Shown piece after piece: positions 46,396-54,519 of a DNA stretch of 64,000 nucleotides; the first letter of the stretch is position 1; each line of letters opens with the position of its first letter. The notes below the pieces were generated by a model. That model was not told the DNA's origin. It made no database searches and worked only from the letters and a program-made list of their open reading frames with translations. Location of the stretch: positions 3,305,001 to 3,369,000 of the forward strand of contig NZ_CP134228.1 in the NCBI RefSeq assembly GCF_031656215.1, written 5' to 3'. The DNA is from Mesorhizobium koreense (lineage in GTDB: Bacteria > Pseudomonadota > Alphaproteobacteria > Rhizobiales > Rhizobiaceae). Position numbers and translations under genes: made by a program.

Positions 46396-46494
46396 ACGAT
46401 CTGTAGGCGTCATCCCCTGGCCCCCGAGACGTTGCAACGAGCATATCACGCCTCCGGTCTCTCGGAATTTGGTGCCGAAAGTTGCACCTACCTC

Positions 46495-46537
46495 CCTCAT
46501 CCTGAGGTGCGAGCGGAGCGAGCCTCGAAGGACGCAC
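46495..46537 (+). repeat. Dispersed repeat, right arm of inverted pair
   Basis: The 43-base counterpart of the left arm, in opposite orientation. The bases just inside it (GGTGCCGAAAGTTGCACC) form a small hairpin that is also present, in variant form, next to the copy at 8677-8709, so the conserved module extends beyond 43 bases on that side. Confidence 0.88.
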
Positions 46538-46566
46538 AAGACAGATTGGAGCGGAGATACTTCCTC

Positions 46567-47391
46567 TCAATCCCACTTCGGCGAAAAGCGGAAATCGCAG
46601 AGCCGGCTGCCGGGGCGCGCGAGGGCGGAAATTGCCTTCATCTCGGCGTCCGACAGGGCAAAATCGAAAATATCGAGATTTTCCTTGAGCCGCGCCTTCT
46701 TCGTCGTGCGCGGGATGGCTACGACGCCTTCCTGTTGGACGTGCCAGCGCAGCACGATTTGCCCCGGCGTCCGGCCATGCGCCTTCGCGGCATCGAGAAC
46801 TGCCTTCTCGGAAAGAAGATCGCCGCCTCGATGCAACGGGCAGTAGGAAACCATCGCCATGCCGGCGGCACGGCAGGCGGCATGAACCTTCGACTGGCCA
46901 AGATAGGGATGGTACTCGACCTGATCGACGACGAGCGGCGCATGGGAAAGCCGGGTCGCCTCGGCGAGAAGCGCGGTCGGGAAATTCGAGACGCCGATAT
47001 GGCGCGTGAGCCCGTTTGCGCGCGCTTCGTTCAGCGCGCCCACCGTATCGGCAAGCGGAACCTCGGGGTTCGGCCAGTGGATGAGAAGCAGGTCGACATG
47101 GTCGACACCGAGCCGCTTCAAGCTGGATTCGGTCGAGCGGCGGAAATCGCCCGGTGCAAGGTCGGTATGCCAGATCTTGGTGGTGAGGAAGATGTCGCCG
47201 CGCGCAACACCGGACGTACGGATACCCGCGCCAACCGCCTCCTCATTGTCGTAGGCGGTGGCGGTATCGACATGACGATAGCCGAGCTTCAGCGCCTCGG
47301 CGACCATCTCCGTGCATTCGGCGCCCTTCAGCGTCCAGGTGCCGAGACCGAGCGCCGGAATGTCGGCGCCATTGGCGGCGATGTTGTGCAT
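46567..47391 (-). CDS. Aldo/keto reductase
   Basis: A 274-residue NADPH reductase of the 2,5-diketo-D-gluconate reductase/methylglyoxal reductase type. The catalytic tetrad is visible: Asp and Tyr in VDTATAYDNEEAVG, Lys in FLTTKIWH and His in LLLIHWPNP. The end has IPRTTKKARLKENLDIFDFAL, the NADPH site. The start at 47391 follows AGGAGAGAATCAC. The frame is open further upstream without a better site. Confidence 0.93.
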   Translation of the reverse strand: MHNIAANGADIPALGLGTWTLKGAECTEMVAEALKLGYRHVDTATAYDNEEAVGAGIRTSGVARGDIFLTTKIWHTDLAPGDFRRSTESSLKRLGVDHVDLLLIHWPNPEVPLADTVGALNEARANGLTRHIGVSNFPTALLAEATRLSHAPLVVDQVEYHPYLGQSKVHAACRAAGMAMVSYCPLHRGGDLLSEKAVLDAAKAHGRTPGQIVLRWHVQQEGVVAIPRTTKKARLKENLDIFDFALSDAEMKAISALARPGSRLCDFRFSPKWD

Positions 47392-47476
47392 GTGATTCTC
47401 TCCTGAAGACCGGTGACCGAGCTTGCACCGGCTATCAAAGCCCTGCAAACAACGCATGTACCCCGAAAGGCGCCCG

Positions 47477-48475
47477 ATGCAAGAGCCCCTCCCCGCCCGG
47501 CCGTCCCGTCGCATCGAAGCGATCGACATCGCGCGCGCCCTGGCCCTGGTTGCCATGGCGATCTACCATTTTACCTGGGACCTCGAACATTTCGGCTATG
47601 CCACGCCGGGCTTGACCGAGAATGGCGACTGGCGGCTGTTTGCCCGCTGCATAGCGTCGAGCTTCCTGTTCCTTGTCGGCATCAGCCTGGTTCTCGCCAA
47701 TCGCAACGGCATCCGCTGGCCCGCTTTCTGGAAGCGCTTCGCCATGATCGCGATTGCGGCGGCGGCGATCACGCTCGTCACCTTCTTCGCCACGCCGGAC
47801 GCCTTCATCTTCTTCGGTATCCTGCACGAGATCGCGCTTGCGAGCCTCATCGGACTCCTCTTCCTGCGCGTGCCGGCCATCGTGTCGCTCGTGATCGCGG
47901 CCGGGATCATCGCGGCGCCCCTTTATCTGCGCTCGCCCTTTTTCGATCATCCGGCGCTGTGGTGGGTAGGCTTGTCGCCGTTCGATCCGCATTCCAACGA
48001 TTACGTGCCGGTCTTCCCGTGGTTCGCGCCGGTGCTTATCGGCATTGCATGCGCGAAGCTTGCGCTGCGCTATGGCATCTTCGACGCGCTGGCCGGGTGG
48101 ACGCCGGGAGGCTGGGCGCGGCCGTTCACCTTTGCCGGACGTCACAGCCTGGCGGTCTATCTGCTTCACCAGCCGATCCTGTTCGGCTCCGTCTGGCTCT
48201 ATTCGCAAATCCTGCCCGCCCCGACCATCCCGCCCGAGGCACGTTTCACCGCCGCCTGCGAGGAGCGATGCGCCGACAACCGCGACAAGGAGTTCTGCAC
48301 ACGCTATTGTAGCTGTATGCTGGATCGTCTGGAGGTAGGGGGCCAACTCGGCGCTCTGTTCTCGAAGAGGGAGGACGAGGCGATGCACGACAAGCTTCAG
48401 TCACTGGCGCTGCAATGCTCCGAGCAGACGGACGAGGACCTGCAGCGGCAAGGCAGTGAAGGTGGCAATCAATGA
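47477..48475 (+). CDS. DUF1624/HGSNAT-type membrane acyltransferase with Cys-rich tail
   Basis: A 332-residue polytopic protein starting RRIEAIDIARALALVAMAIYHFTWD, the family motif of heparan-alpha-glucosaminide N-acetyltransferase-like proteins, with FAGRHSLAVYLLHQPIL near the end of the membrane part. About seven to eight helices. The last 75 residues are soluble and carry a cysteine cluster (CEERC, FCTRYCSCML). The function is probably acylation of an envelope sugar. It overlaps the next gene by four bases (ATGA). Confidence 0.82.
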   Translation: MQEPLPARPSRRIEAIDIARALALVAMAIYHFTWDLEHFGYATPGLTENGDWRLFARCIASSFLFLVGISLVLANRNGIRWPAFWKRFAMIAIAAAAITLVTFFATPDAFIFFGILHEIALASLIGLLFLRVPAIVSLVIAAGIIAAPLYLRSPFFDHPALWWVGLSPFDPHSNDYVPVFPWFAPVLIGIACAKLALRYGIFDALAGWTPGGWARPFTFAGRHSLAVYLLHQPILFGSVWLYSQILPAPTIPPEARFTAACEERCADNRDKEFCTRYCSCMLDRLEVGGQLGALFSKREDEAMHDKLQSLALQCSEQTDEDLQRQGSEGGNQ

Positions 48476-48948
48476 GCGTGGTCGAGAGCGGTCCGATCCA
48501 CTTCCCCTGGCCGCCGGTCTTCTACGTGGCGGCAATCCTGGCGAGTGTCCTGCTTTCGTGGTGGCTCCCCCTGCCCTGGATCGGCGAGCCCCTTGACGGC
48601 ATGTTCTTCGTCGCCGGCATCGTGCTGGCCATCGCGGCCGTGGCGATGGTGATAATGGCGATCCATACGATGCACAAGGCGAAGACGTCGATCCGGCTGG
48701 ACCGGCCGGCCGCCCATCTCGTGCAGAACGGCCCCTATGCGATGTCGCGCAACCCGATCTATCTCGGCAACACGCTTTTCATGATCGGGCTCGGTCTTGC
48801 GGCCGGCATGCTCTGGTTCATCATCCTCGCCATAGTCGCGGCGTTTCTCACACAGAAGCTTGCCATCGAGTACGAGGAACCGCATCTCGAACAGCGCTTC
48901 GGCAAGAAATACCGCGACTATTGCAAGCGCGTGCGCCGCTGGATCTGA
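48472..48948 (+). CDS. Isoprenylcysteine carboxyl methyltransferase-like membrane protein
   Basis: A 158-residue protein with about four helices. The C-terminal half has the ICMT/PEMT-type SAM-binding pattern: HLVQNGPYAMSRNPIYLGNT, then IEYEEPHLEQRFGKKYRDYC. Bacterial members methylate unknown membrane substrates. Start overlaps the acyltransferase stop by four bases, so the two are translationally coupled. Confidence 0.87.
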   Translation: MSVVESGPIHFPWPPVFYVAAILASVLLSWWLPLPWIGEPLDGMFFVAGIVLAIAAVAMVIMAIHTMHKAKTSIRLDRPAAHLVQNGPYAMSRNPIYLGNTLFMIGLGLAAGMLWFIILAIVAAFLTQKLAIEYEEPHLEQRFGKKYRDYCKRVRRWI

Positions 48949-49067
48949 TACGGACCTCCCCTCGTCGGCTTGCGGGCGGTCGAAAAAACTCCGATTACCG
49001 AAATAATCGTGCCTGCCGGTGTCGGCGCGATTTCGCGTCATTCGTCATGGAAAGGAAGGAAGCCCCC

Positions 49068-49451
49068 ATGCTCTACGCCGTGCTCTGCTATAATGACGAG
49101 AATGCCGTCGGCGCCTGGACCAAGGAAGAGGACGATGTCTGCATGGCGCGTCTCGCCGTCGTGCAGGACAAGGTAGCGGCAAGGAACCGGATGGGGCCGG
49201 TGGCGCGGCTTTTGCCGACGACGTCGGCCACGACGCTACGCAAGGGGCGCGAGGAGCCGATCGTCATCGACGGACCTTTCGCGGAGACCAAGGAGCAGTT
49301 GCTCGGTTTCTACATGGTCGATTGCGACACGCTGGATGAAGCACTCGACTTCGCCCGCGATCTCGCCAAGGCCAATCTGAGCCCCGGCAGCTACGAAATC
49401 CGTCCCGTCAGGACCTATCGCCCAAGCCGAATAAAGGCCGCTGGATCATAA
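49068..49451 (+). CDS. YCII/DGPF-domain protein partnered with an ECF42 sigma factor
   Basis: A 127-residue YCII-related protein. The defining motif DGPFAETKEQLLGFY begins at residue 68. Such DGPF proteins are encoded next to ECF42 sigma factors and are their likely targets or partners. AAGGAAGG precedes the ATG. The sigma-factor ATG comes directly after the stop with no spacer. Confidence 0.92.
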   Translation: MLYAVLCYNDENAVGAWTKEEDDVCMARLAVVQDKVAARNRMGPVARLLPTTSATTLRKGREEPIVIDGPFAETKEQLLGFYMVDCDTLDEALDFARDLAKANLSPGSYEIRPVRTYRPSRIKAAGS

Positions 49452-50729
49452 ATGACCGACATACGCTGGATAGACGCCGCACTCTCCGCCGCCCGGCCGC
49501 AGGCCGTGGCCGCGCTTCTGCGTTATTTCCGTGATCTCGATACGGCGGAGGAGGCGTTCCAGGAGGCCTGCCTGCGCGCGCTGAAGAATTGGCCGAAGAA
49601 CGGCCCGCCGCGCGACCCGACAGCGTGGCTGATCTTTGTCGGCCGCAACAGCGGTATCGACCAGGTGAGACGCCTGAGCAAACAGACCGAACTGCCTGAC
49701 GAAGAAAAGCTTTCCGATCTGGGTGACCGGGAATCCGATATTGTAGAGCGGCTCGATAACGCCGACTATCGCGACGACGTTCTGAGGCTGCTCTTCATCT
49801 GCTGCCACCCTGAGCTTCCGGCCACGCAACAGATCGCGCTCGCGCTGCGGATCGTTTCCGGCCTGTCGGTAAAGCAGATTGCGCGCGCCTTCCTTGTCGG
49901 CGAAAGCGCGATGGAGCAGCGCATCACCCGCGCCAAGACGCGCATTGCCAAGGCCGACGTGCCGTTCGAAGCGCCGGGCGCGCCCGAACGGGCGGAACGC
50001 GTCAGACAAGTCGCAGCCATGATCTACCTTGTCTTCAACGAGGGCTATTCGGCAAACGGCGAAACGACGGGGATGCGCGCGCCGCTCTCGGAGGAAGCGA
50101 TCCGGCTGGCACGACTTTTGTTGCGCCTGTTTCCGACCGATCCGGAGATCATGGGACTGACAGCGCTTCTTCTTCTGCAGCATTCCCGTTCTGCCGCGCG
50201 CTTCGATGCCCAGGGCCAGATCGTGCTTCTCGAGGACCAGGACCGGTCGCTGTGGAACCGGCCGATGATCGCCGAAGGGCTGGCGCTGATCGACAAGGCG
50301 GTGCGGCATCGGCAGCCCGGCCCCTATCAGATCCAGGCGGCGGTCGCGGCCCTCCACGCACGCGCTGCGACGGCCGAAGAGACGGACTGGGCGGAGATCG
50401 ACCAGCTCTACGCGGCGCTTGAAAAGATGCGCCCCTCGCCCGTGGTGACGCTCAACCGGGCCGTTGCGATCTCGAAACTGCATGGACCCGCAACAGCACT
50501 CGTCATGATCGAACCGCTGGCGGAGAAGCTCGACGGCTACTTCTATTTTCACGGCGTGCGCGGCGCGCTCCTCATGCAGGGCGGGCATGGGCGCGAAGCC
50601 TGCGAGGCATTCGGCAAGGCGATCTCGCTTGCCAACACACCCGCCGAGGCCGCGCATATCCGCCTGCAGCTCGATCGGCTGCAGAAAGATGGCGCCGCGG
50701 CGTCAAAACCGACGAAGGCGGCTTCCTGA
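49452..50729 (+). CDS. RNA polymerase sigma factor, ECF42-type
   Basis: A 425-residue extracytoplasmic-function sigma factor. Region 2 is at residues 1-85 (DTAEEAFQEACLRALKNWP), region 4 at about 105-165 (ALRIVSGLSVKQIARAFLVG), and a long C-terminal extension with TPR-like helices fills residues 190-410 (ALYAALEKMRPSPVVTLNRA). Long extension plus DGPF neighbour identify ECF42; no anti-sigma gene is present, as is usual for this group, where the extension is thought to regulate activity. Confidence 0.93.
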   Translation: MTDIRWIDAALSAARPQAVAALLRYFRDLDTAEEAFQEACLRALKNWPKNGPPRDPTAWLIFVGRNSGIDQVRRLSKQTELPDEEKLSDLGDRESDIVERLDNADYRDDVLRLLFICCHPELPATQQIALALRIVSGLSVKQIARAFLVGESAMEQRITRAKTRIAKADVPFEAPGAPERAERVRQVAAMIYLVFNEGYSANGETTGMRAPLSEEAIRLARLLLRLFPTDPEIMGLTALLLLQHSRSAARFDAQGQIVLLEDQDRSLWNRPMIAEGLALIDKAVRHRQPGPYQIQAAVAALHARAATAEETDWAEIDQLYAALEKMRPSPVVTLNRAVAISKLHGPATALVMIEPLAEKLDGYFYFHGVRGALLMQGGHGREACEAFGKAISLANTPAEAAHIRLQLDRLQKDGAAASKPTKAAS

Positions 50730-50824
50730 ACACTCCTGTAGCGGCTGCTGTCGGCTCGCATCGTCCCCATACGTCCTTGAACTGAAGACCGACCGCTGGC
50801 CTGCCGCATCCAAGGAGGGACGTC

Positions 50825-51238
50825 ATGGAACCGCAAATCGCAACCGGGGAAACCTCGGACCGCGCGCTATGGACAGGCCGTGTTCTGAGCGGTCTCGTCA
50901 TTCTTTTCCTGTTTGTGGACGGGGGGATGAAGCTGGTGCCGCTCAAGATCGTGACCGACACCGCCGCCCAGATCGACATTCCCGCAACGGTCGGCTTCGC
51001 GCGCCTGCTTGGCGTGCTGACGCTCGCCTCGACAATCTTGTACGCCATCCCGCGCACGTCGGTGTTCGGCGCCATCCTGCTCACCGCCTATATGGGCGGC
51101 GCTATCGAGACGCATCTAAGGATCGGCAACCCATTGTTCACGCACACGCTCTTCGGCGTCTATCTCGGCCTGATGATCTGGGGCGGGCTCTATCTGCGCG
51201 ACCCGAAAATCCGTGCCCTGATCCCGATCCGCAGCTAG
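50825..51238 (+). CDS. DoxX-like membrane protein
   Basis: A 137-residue protein with four hydrophobic segments; the LDR-like FLFVDGGMKLVPLKIV and LLTAYMGGAIETHLRIG patterns are typical of the DoxX-like (DUF4345/DoxX_2) group. It follows the ECF42 gene by 95 bases on the same strand and could be a target of that sigma factor, an inference from position only. Its stop codon shares the palindrome CTAG with the convergent peroxidase stop. Confidence 0.8.
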   Translation: MEPQIATGETSDRALWTGRVLSGLVILFLFVDGGMKLVPLKIVTDTAAQIDIPATVGFARLLGVLTLASTILYAIPRTSVFGAILLTAYMGGAIETHLRIGNPLFTHTLFGVYLGLMIWGGLYLRDPKIRALIPIRS

Positions 51239-52446
51239 TCGCCAAGCGTTTTCAGGAAGGCCGCCAAAGCCATTCGGCCACGATCGGTGAGCGTGATTGC
51301 GTGGAGTTCCGAACCGTTCGTAGGCTCGGTCGGCGCATTGGCGTAATGCGCGATCGCCTCCTCCAACGTGGCGATCTGGCCGGCATGCATGTAGGGTGGG
51401 CGCCCCGCCACACCGCGCAGGGAGGGCACCTTGAAGGCGCGCTCCAGCCCTTTTCCACTCTTGGCCATGAAACGAAGCTCGCCGCAATCTTCCGGCCTGG
51501 CATCACTGTACCGGCCGAGGCAGTTGAACGGATCGGCCGCGACCAGCTTGACGCCTTCGGCGCGGCCGTGATCGGGCGGCAGCGACGGCACCGGCGCCAC
51601 GCCTGTATTGTGGAACTGGCCGTCGGTGAAGCGCGGGCCATTATGGCAGGTCGAACAATTGGCGCTGCCGATGAAGAGCTTCAGCCCTTCGACCTCCAAC
51701 TCGGAAAAGGCCGCGTCCTTGTCCGGGACCGCGCCGACCGCAAGCGCAGCGGCGAAGCGGTCGAAGCGTGTCTTCTCCGGCATGATCGAACGCTCGAACG
51801 CTTCGATCGCCTTCCCGATATTTGCGAACACACGATTGACACCATCCCGCTGTTCCCCCGTCATCGCCTTCCATGCCGCCTGTTCGGCGGGGCGACCGAG
51901 CGGGCTCGCATGCTCCGGTACCGCTGAAAGGTCGGGCAGCGGCCCGAAGATGCGCTGGTAGCGCTCGCCATATTCCCGCTTCATGAAATGCGCATAGAAG
52001 GCGCGATCTCCGCCATGCTCGCGCGGCTCCTCCATCGGCGTGATGGCCTGCGCCCAAAGGCTGTCGCGGTGGCCATCCCAGAAGAACCAGGAATTATAGG
52101 CGACGCCCGAAAGCGGCATGGTGCGGCGATCGGTGTCAGCGAGCCCATGCCCGCGCGGCAGGCCATCCTGGAACTGATGTTCCAACTGGTGGCAGGTGGA
52201 ACAGGAAACATTGCCCTGGCCGCTCATCCGCACGTCGAAGAAAAGCGTCGCGCCAAGAGCGGCGGCCGCCGGATCGTCGGCGTAGCGGTTGCTCGGGTCC
52301 GGCGGTGGTTTCGGCAGCGCCGTCAGCGCCAGCGAGGCGATCGTCTTCTTCTCGGCCTCGGTGAAGCTGCCCTCGCCATGACGGAAAAGCGCAAAGAAGC
52401 CGAGAACGGCGACAAGGATAACAGCGAGAGGAAACCAGCGTTTCAC
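51235..52446 (-). CDS. Di-haem cytochrome c peroxidase / MauG-family protein
   Basis: A 403-residue periplasmic redox protein. An uncleaved-looking N-terminal membrane anchor (residues 4-21) is followed by two c-type haem sites: CSTCH at residues 82-86 and a second CSTCH near residue 258. The length and the loop ending PYMHAGQIATLEEAIAHY match the MauG/di-haem peroxidase superfamily. The start is GTG at 52446, two bases after the stop of the upstream YtkA-like gene, so the two are coupled. Either H2O2 reduction or protein oxidation is possible. Confidence 0.88.
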   Translation of the reverse strand: MKRWFPLAVILVAVLGFFALFRHGEGSFTEAEKKTIASLALTALPKPPPDPSNRYADDPAAAALGATLFFDVRMSGQGNVSCSTCHQLEHQFQDGLPRGHGLADTDRRTMPLSGVAYNSWFFWDGHRDSLWAQAITPMEEPREHGGDRAFYAHFMKREYGERYQRIFGPLPDLSAVPEHASPLGRPAEQAAWKAMTGEQRDGVNRVFANIGKAIEAFERSIMPEKTRFDRFAAALAVGAVPDKDAAFSELEVEGLKLFIGSANCSTCHNGPRFTDGQFHNTGVAPVPSLPPDHGRAEGVKLVAADPFNCLGRYSDARPEDCGELRFMAKSGKGLERAFKVPSLRGVAGRPPYMHAGQIATLEEAIAHYANAPTEPTNGSELHAITLTDRGRMALAAFLKTLGD

Positions 52447-52448
52447 GG

Positions 52449-52886
52449 CTACAGAACGATGTTGAAGTCCGCCTCGTCCCTGCCAGGCGGCGCATCGATG
52501 GTGAATCTGAGCTGCCACCAGCCCGACATGGTGAATTTGAAACCCTCGATACGGTGTTTTCCGTCGCCAAGAGCGGCAGTCACGTGCGGCTCGGTCGGCA
52601 GGCCATGGCCATGCCGGGGCATGCCGCCGGCGATCTCGATCCTTAAAACGTCCGCCGGCTTTCCATCCGCCGTCTTTACCGTCAGCAGGAAGGATTGGAG
52701 CACGCCTTCCCGGATCGGCGCTTGTTCCGGCGTCAGTGAAACGGCGTAAAGCCCGGTTGCGCTCTTCTTGGAGAGAGAGAGATCAAGGTCGTCGGGCGCG
52801 GCCATGAATACACGCATCGCCAGTTGCCAGCCTGCGATTGCGACGATCACCGCAGCCACAAGTACGATCAGGACGCGTCTGCTCAT
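52449..52886 (-). CDS. YtkA-like anchored periplasmic protein
   Basis: A 145-residue protein with an N-terminal helix (residues 5-25) and a periplasmic beta-domain. The motif GGMPRHGHGLPTEPHVTAAL, then FTMSGWWQLRFTID, matches YtkA-like/FixH-type domains, which are often beside haem or copper proteins; the His/Met-rich motif could bind metal. First gene of a two-gene operon with the di-haem peroxidase. The frame is open to 53105, but the ATG at 52886 gives a sensible N-terminus. Confidence 0.78.
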   Translation of the reverse strand: MSRRVLIVLVAAVIVAIAGWQLAMRVFMAAPDDLDLSLSKKSATGLYAVSLTPEQAPIREGVLQSFLLTVKTADGKPADVLRIEIAGGMPRHGHGLPTEPHVTAALGDGKHRIEGFKFTMSGWWQLRFTIDAPPGRDEADFNIVL

Positions 52887-53004
52887 CTTCGGCTCCCCAT
52901 CATCGCACTGTGCGAATCCCGCAGTCGTGGCATGGTCATGCGACGGCTGAAAGTGTAGAGCGAATCCGCCCCAAATGGGAGTTTGTTGAACGGGAGGTTC
53001 TTGA

Positions 53005-53925
53005 ATGGGTCTGAGCGTTGCGTCGATCGGCGAATGCATGCTGGAGCTTTCCGGCAGCGGCGGCGACGCCTGGCGCATGGGGTTCGCCGGTGACACGTTC
53101 AACACGCTCTGGACGATGCGAGCACTGCTGCCGGAGAATGCGACGACGGACTATGTCAGCGCGTTCGGCGACGATCCATTTTCGACCCGCCAGCGCGGCT
53201 TCATGGCCGAGCATGACATCGGGACGGCGAAAAGCCCGGTCATCGCCGGCGCGCGGCCGGGCCTCTATGCAATCACGCTCTCAGGCGCGGAGCGCTCATT
53301 CACCTATTGGCGCTCGGACGCGGCCGCGAGGCAGCTTGCCAACGATCCCGCCGCGCTCGCCGAAAGCCTCACCGGCCGCGCGCTTGCCTATTTCTCCGGA
53401 ATAACGCTGGCAATCCTTGAACCGGACGCGCTTATCACCCTGTTCGACGCGCTGAAGAAGGCGCGCGCGACCGGCACGCTGATAGCTTTCGATCCGAACT
53501 ATCGACCACGCCTGTGGTCATCGGAATCAGCCGCGCGCGAAGCCTTCGCCGAAGCGTTGACGCTGAGCGATATCGCGCTGCCCACCTTTCCGGACGAGCG
53601 GGGGCTCTACGGCGACGCGTCCATGGAGGCCACGGCTAGGCGGATGGAGGCCGCCGGCATCGGCGAGATCGTGGTGAAGGATGGCGCGGAGCCGGCGCTA
53701 CTCTTCGGCAAGGATGGCGGCAGGCTGCTGCCGGCGGTGCCGACCGAGGCAATCGACACGACAGCGGCCGGCGACAGCTTCAACGGCTCCTATCTTGCCG
53801 CCCGCCTCCTCGGCGATGAGCCGGAGACGGCCGTCATGCGCGCCCATCGCGTGGCTTCGGCCGTCGTGCGGGTGCGCGGTGCGCTCGCACCGTTCGAGGT
53901 GCTGCGCTCCGCCTTCGCCGAGTGA
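53005..53925 (+). CDS. kdgK: 2-dehydro-3-deoxygluconokinase-like sugar kinase
   Basis: A 306-residue PfkB-family kinase. It starts MGLSVASIGECMLELS (GGGAGG upstream), has the substrate loop GFAGDTFNT and ends with the PfkB signature DTTAAGDSFNGSYLAARL containing the catalytic Asp. The closest known family by pattern is KDG kinase of the Entner-Doudoroff branch. Divergent from the YtkA gene, convergent with the VOC gene. Confidence 0.88.
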   Translation: MGLSVASIGECMLELSGSGGDAWRMGFAGDTFNTLWTMRALLPENATTDYVSAFGDDPFSTRQRGFMAEHDIGTAKSPVIAGARPGLYAITLSGAERSFTYWRSDAAARQLANDPAALAESLTGRALAYFSGITLAILEPDALITLFDALKKARATGTLIAFDPNYRPRLWSSESAAREAFAEALTLSDIALPTFPDERGLYGDASMEATARRMEAAGIGEIVVKDGAEPALLFGKDGGRLLPAVPTEAIDTTAAGDSFNGSYLAARLLGDEPETAVMRAHRVASAVVRVRGALAPFEVLRSAFAE

Positions 53926-53935
53926 GCAGCGCCGC

Positions 53936-54430
53936 TCAGGCGGCCGGTGCTGCCATTCTCGCCCCGAAAGCACTCTGAAGCGCCCTGGTGGTCGGACCGG
54001 TATACTCGGCCTGCATCTCGGGCGTCAGCAATTCGATCAATCGACAGCCCTCCACCCAAAGCTCGATGACTCCGAACACACCGGCGCGCTTGCGATACTT
54101 GACCGGCCAGCCCTCACGCTTGGCGATCTCGAACACCCGTTCGGCCGGCAGTGCGGTCGCCATTGCGAAATGCGTGGCTGAGCGGCGATCCGGCGAGCCG
54201 ACAACGCCATGCGCATCGGCGTCGCCCTCCGTCTCGAAGAGTTCGGCGCCACGCGGGTAGATTTCGACCGTGGTGTTACGGTCGTCGCCCGCCAGCGCAA
54301 CCCAGCTTCCCTTCAAGACCGGAGGAAAAGGCACCGCCTTCCCACCCCAAAGTTCCGCGAGCACCTCGGCCACATGTCGCGGATCGTCCGCGTCGATCGA
54401 TACGTGAAAGATCATTTCCTGCGTCTCCAT
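53936..54430 (-). CDS. VOC/glyoxalase-like protein
   Basis: A protein of about 164 residues starting METQEMIFHVSIDADDPRHVAEVLAELWGG, which resembles the first half of a vicinal-oxygen-chelate fold with AtHFAMAtaLPAERVFEIAKREGWP. Metal ligands cannot be assigned with confidence. Divergent from the TetR gene with a shared operator between, so it is probably that regulator's target. Confidence 0.7.
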   Translation of the reverse strand: METQEMIFHVSIDADDPRHVAEVLAELWGGKAVPFPPVLKGSWVALAGDDRNTTVEIYPRGAELFETEGDADAHGVVGSPDRRSATHFAMATALPAERVFEIAKREGWPVKYRKRAGVFGVIELWVEGCRLIELLTPEMQAEYTGPTTRALQSAFGARMAAPAA

Positions 54431-54460
54431 GGTTGATGTGAGGCCGCGCTTATCCACCAT

Positions 54461-54500
54461 GGCACAAAATGTGTCAAGTGGATTTGACACAAAAAGTGTC
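54461..54500. promoter_or_regulatory. Tandem operator between the VOC and tetR genes
   Basis: Two near-identical inverted repeats, GGCAC-AAAAT-GTGTC (54461-54475, one mismatch) and GACAC-AAAAA-GTGTC (54486-54500), are 25 bases apart. A third overlapping inverted repeat, GTGTCAA-N6-TTGACAC (54471-54490), joins them. Such symmetry over a divergent promoter is expected of a TetR dimer binding cooperatively. Confidence 0.75.
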
Positions 54501-54512
54501 GCCATCCTATAA
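54484..54512 (+). promoter_or_regulatory. Promoter of the tetR gene
   Basis: TTGACA (54484-54489) and CTATAA (54507-54512) with a 17-base spacer, a near-consensus sigma-70 promoter. The -35 is inside the operator. The predicted start is at about 54519, one base before the ATG, so the mRNA may be leaderless; no ribosome site precedes the ATG. Confidence 0.7.
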
Positions 54513-54519
54513 GCGTCTC

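Larger units (their letters stand above)
46245..46566. other. Intergenic region with a large inverted-repeat element
   Basis: 322 bases between the 5' end of the MFS gene and the 3' end of the aldo/keto reductase gene, both on the minus strand. It holds the two 43-base inverted arms of the dispersed repeat around a spacer of 99 bases. ORFs that cross it have poor codon use and are dismissed. Confidence 0.65.

Noticed and set aside
46243-47406. 387-residue plus-strand ORF across the repeats and the aldo/keto reductase gene
   Set aside because: It is antisense to a clear gene and passes through both repeat arms; composition is typical of a GC-rich shadow frame.
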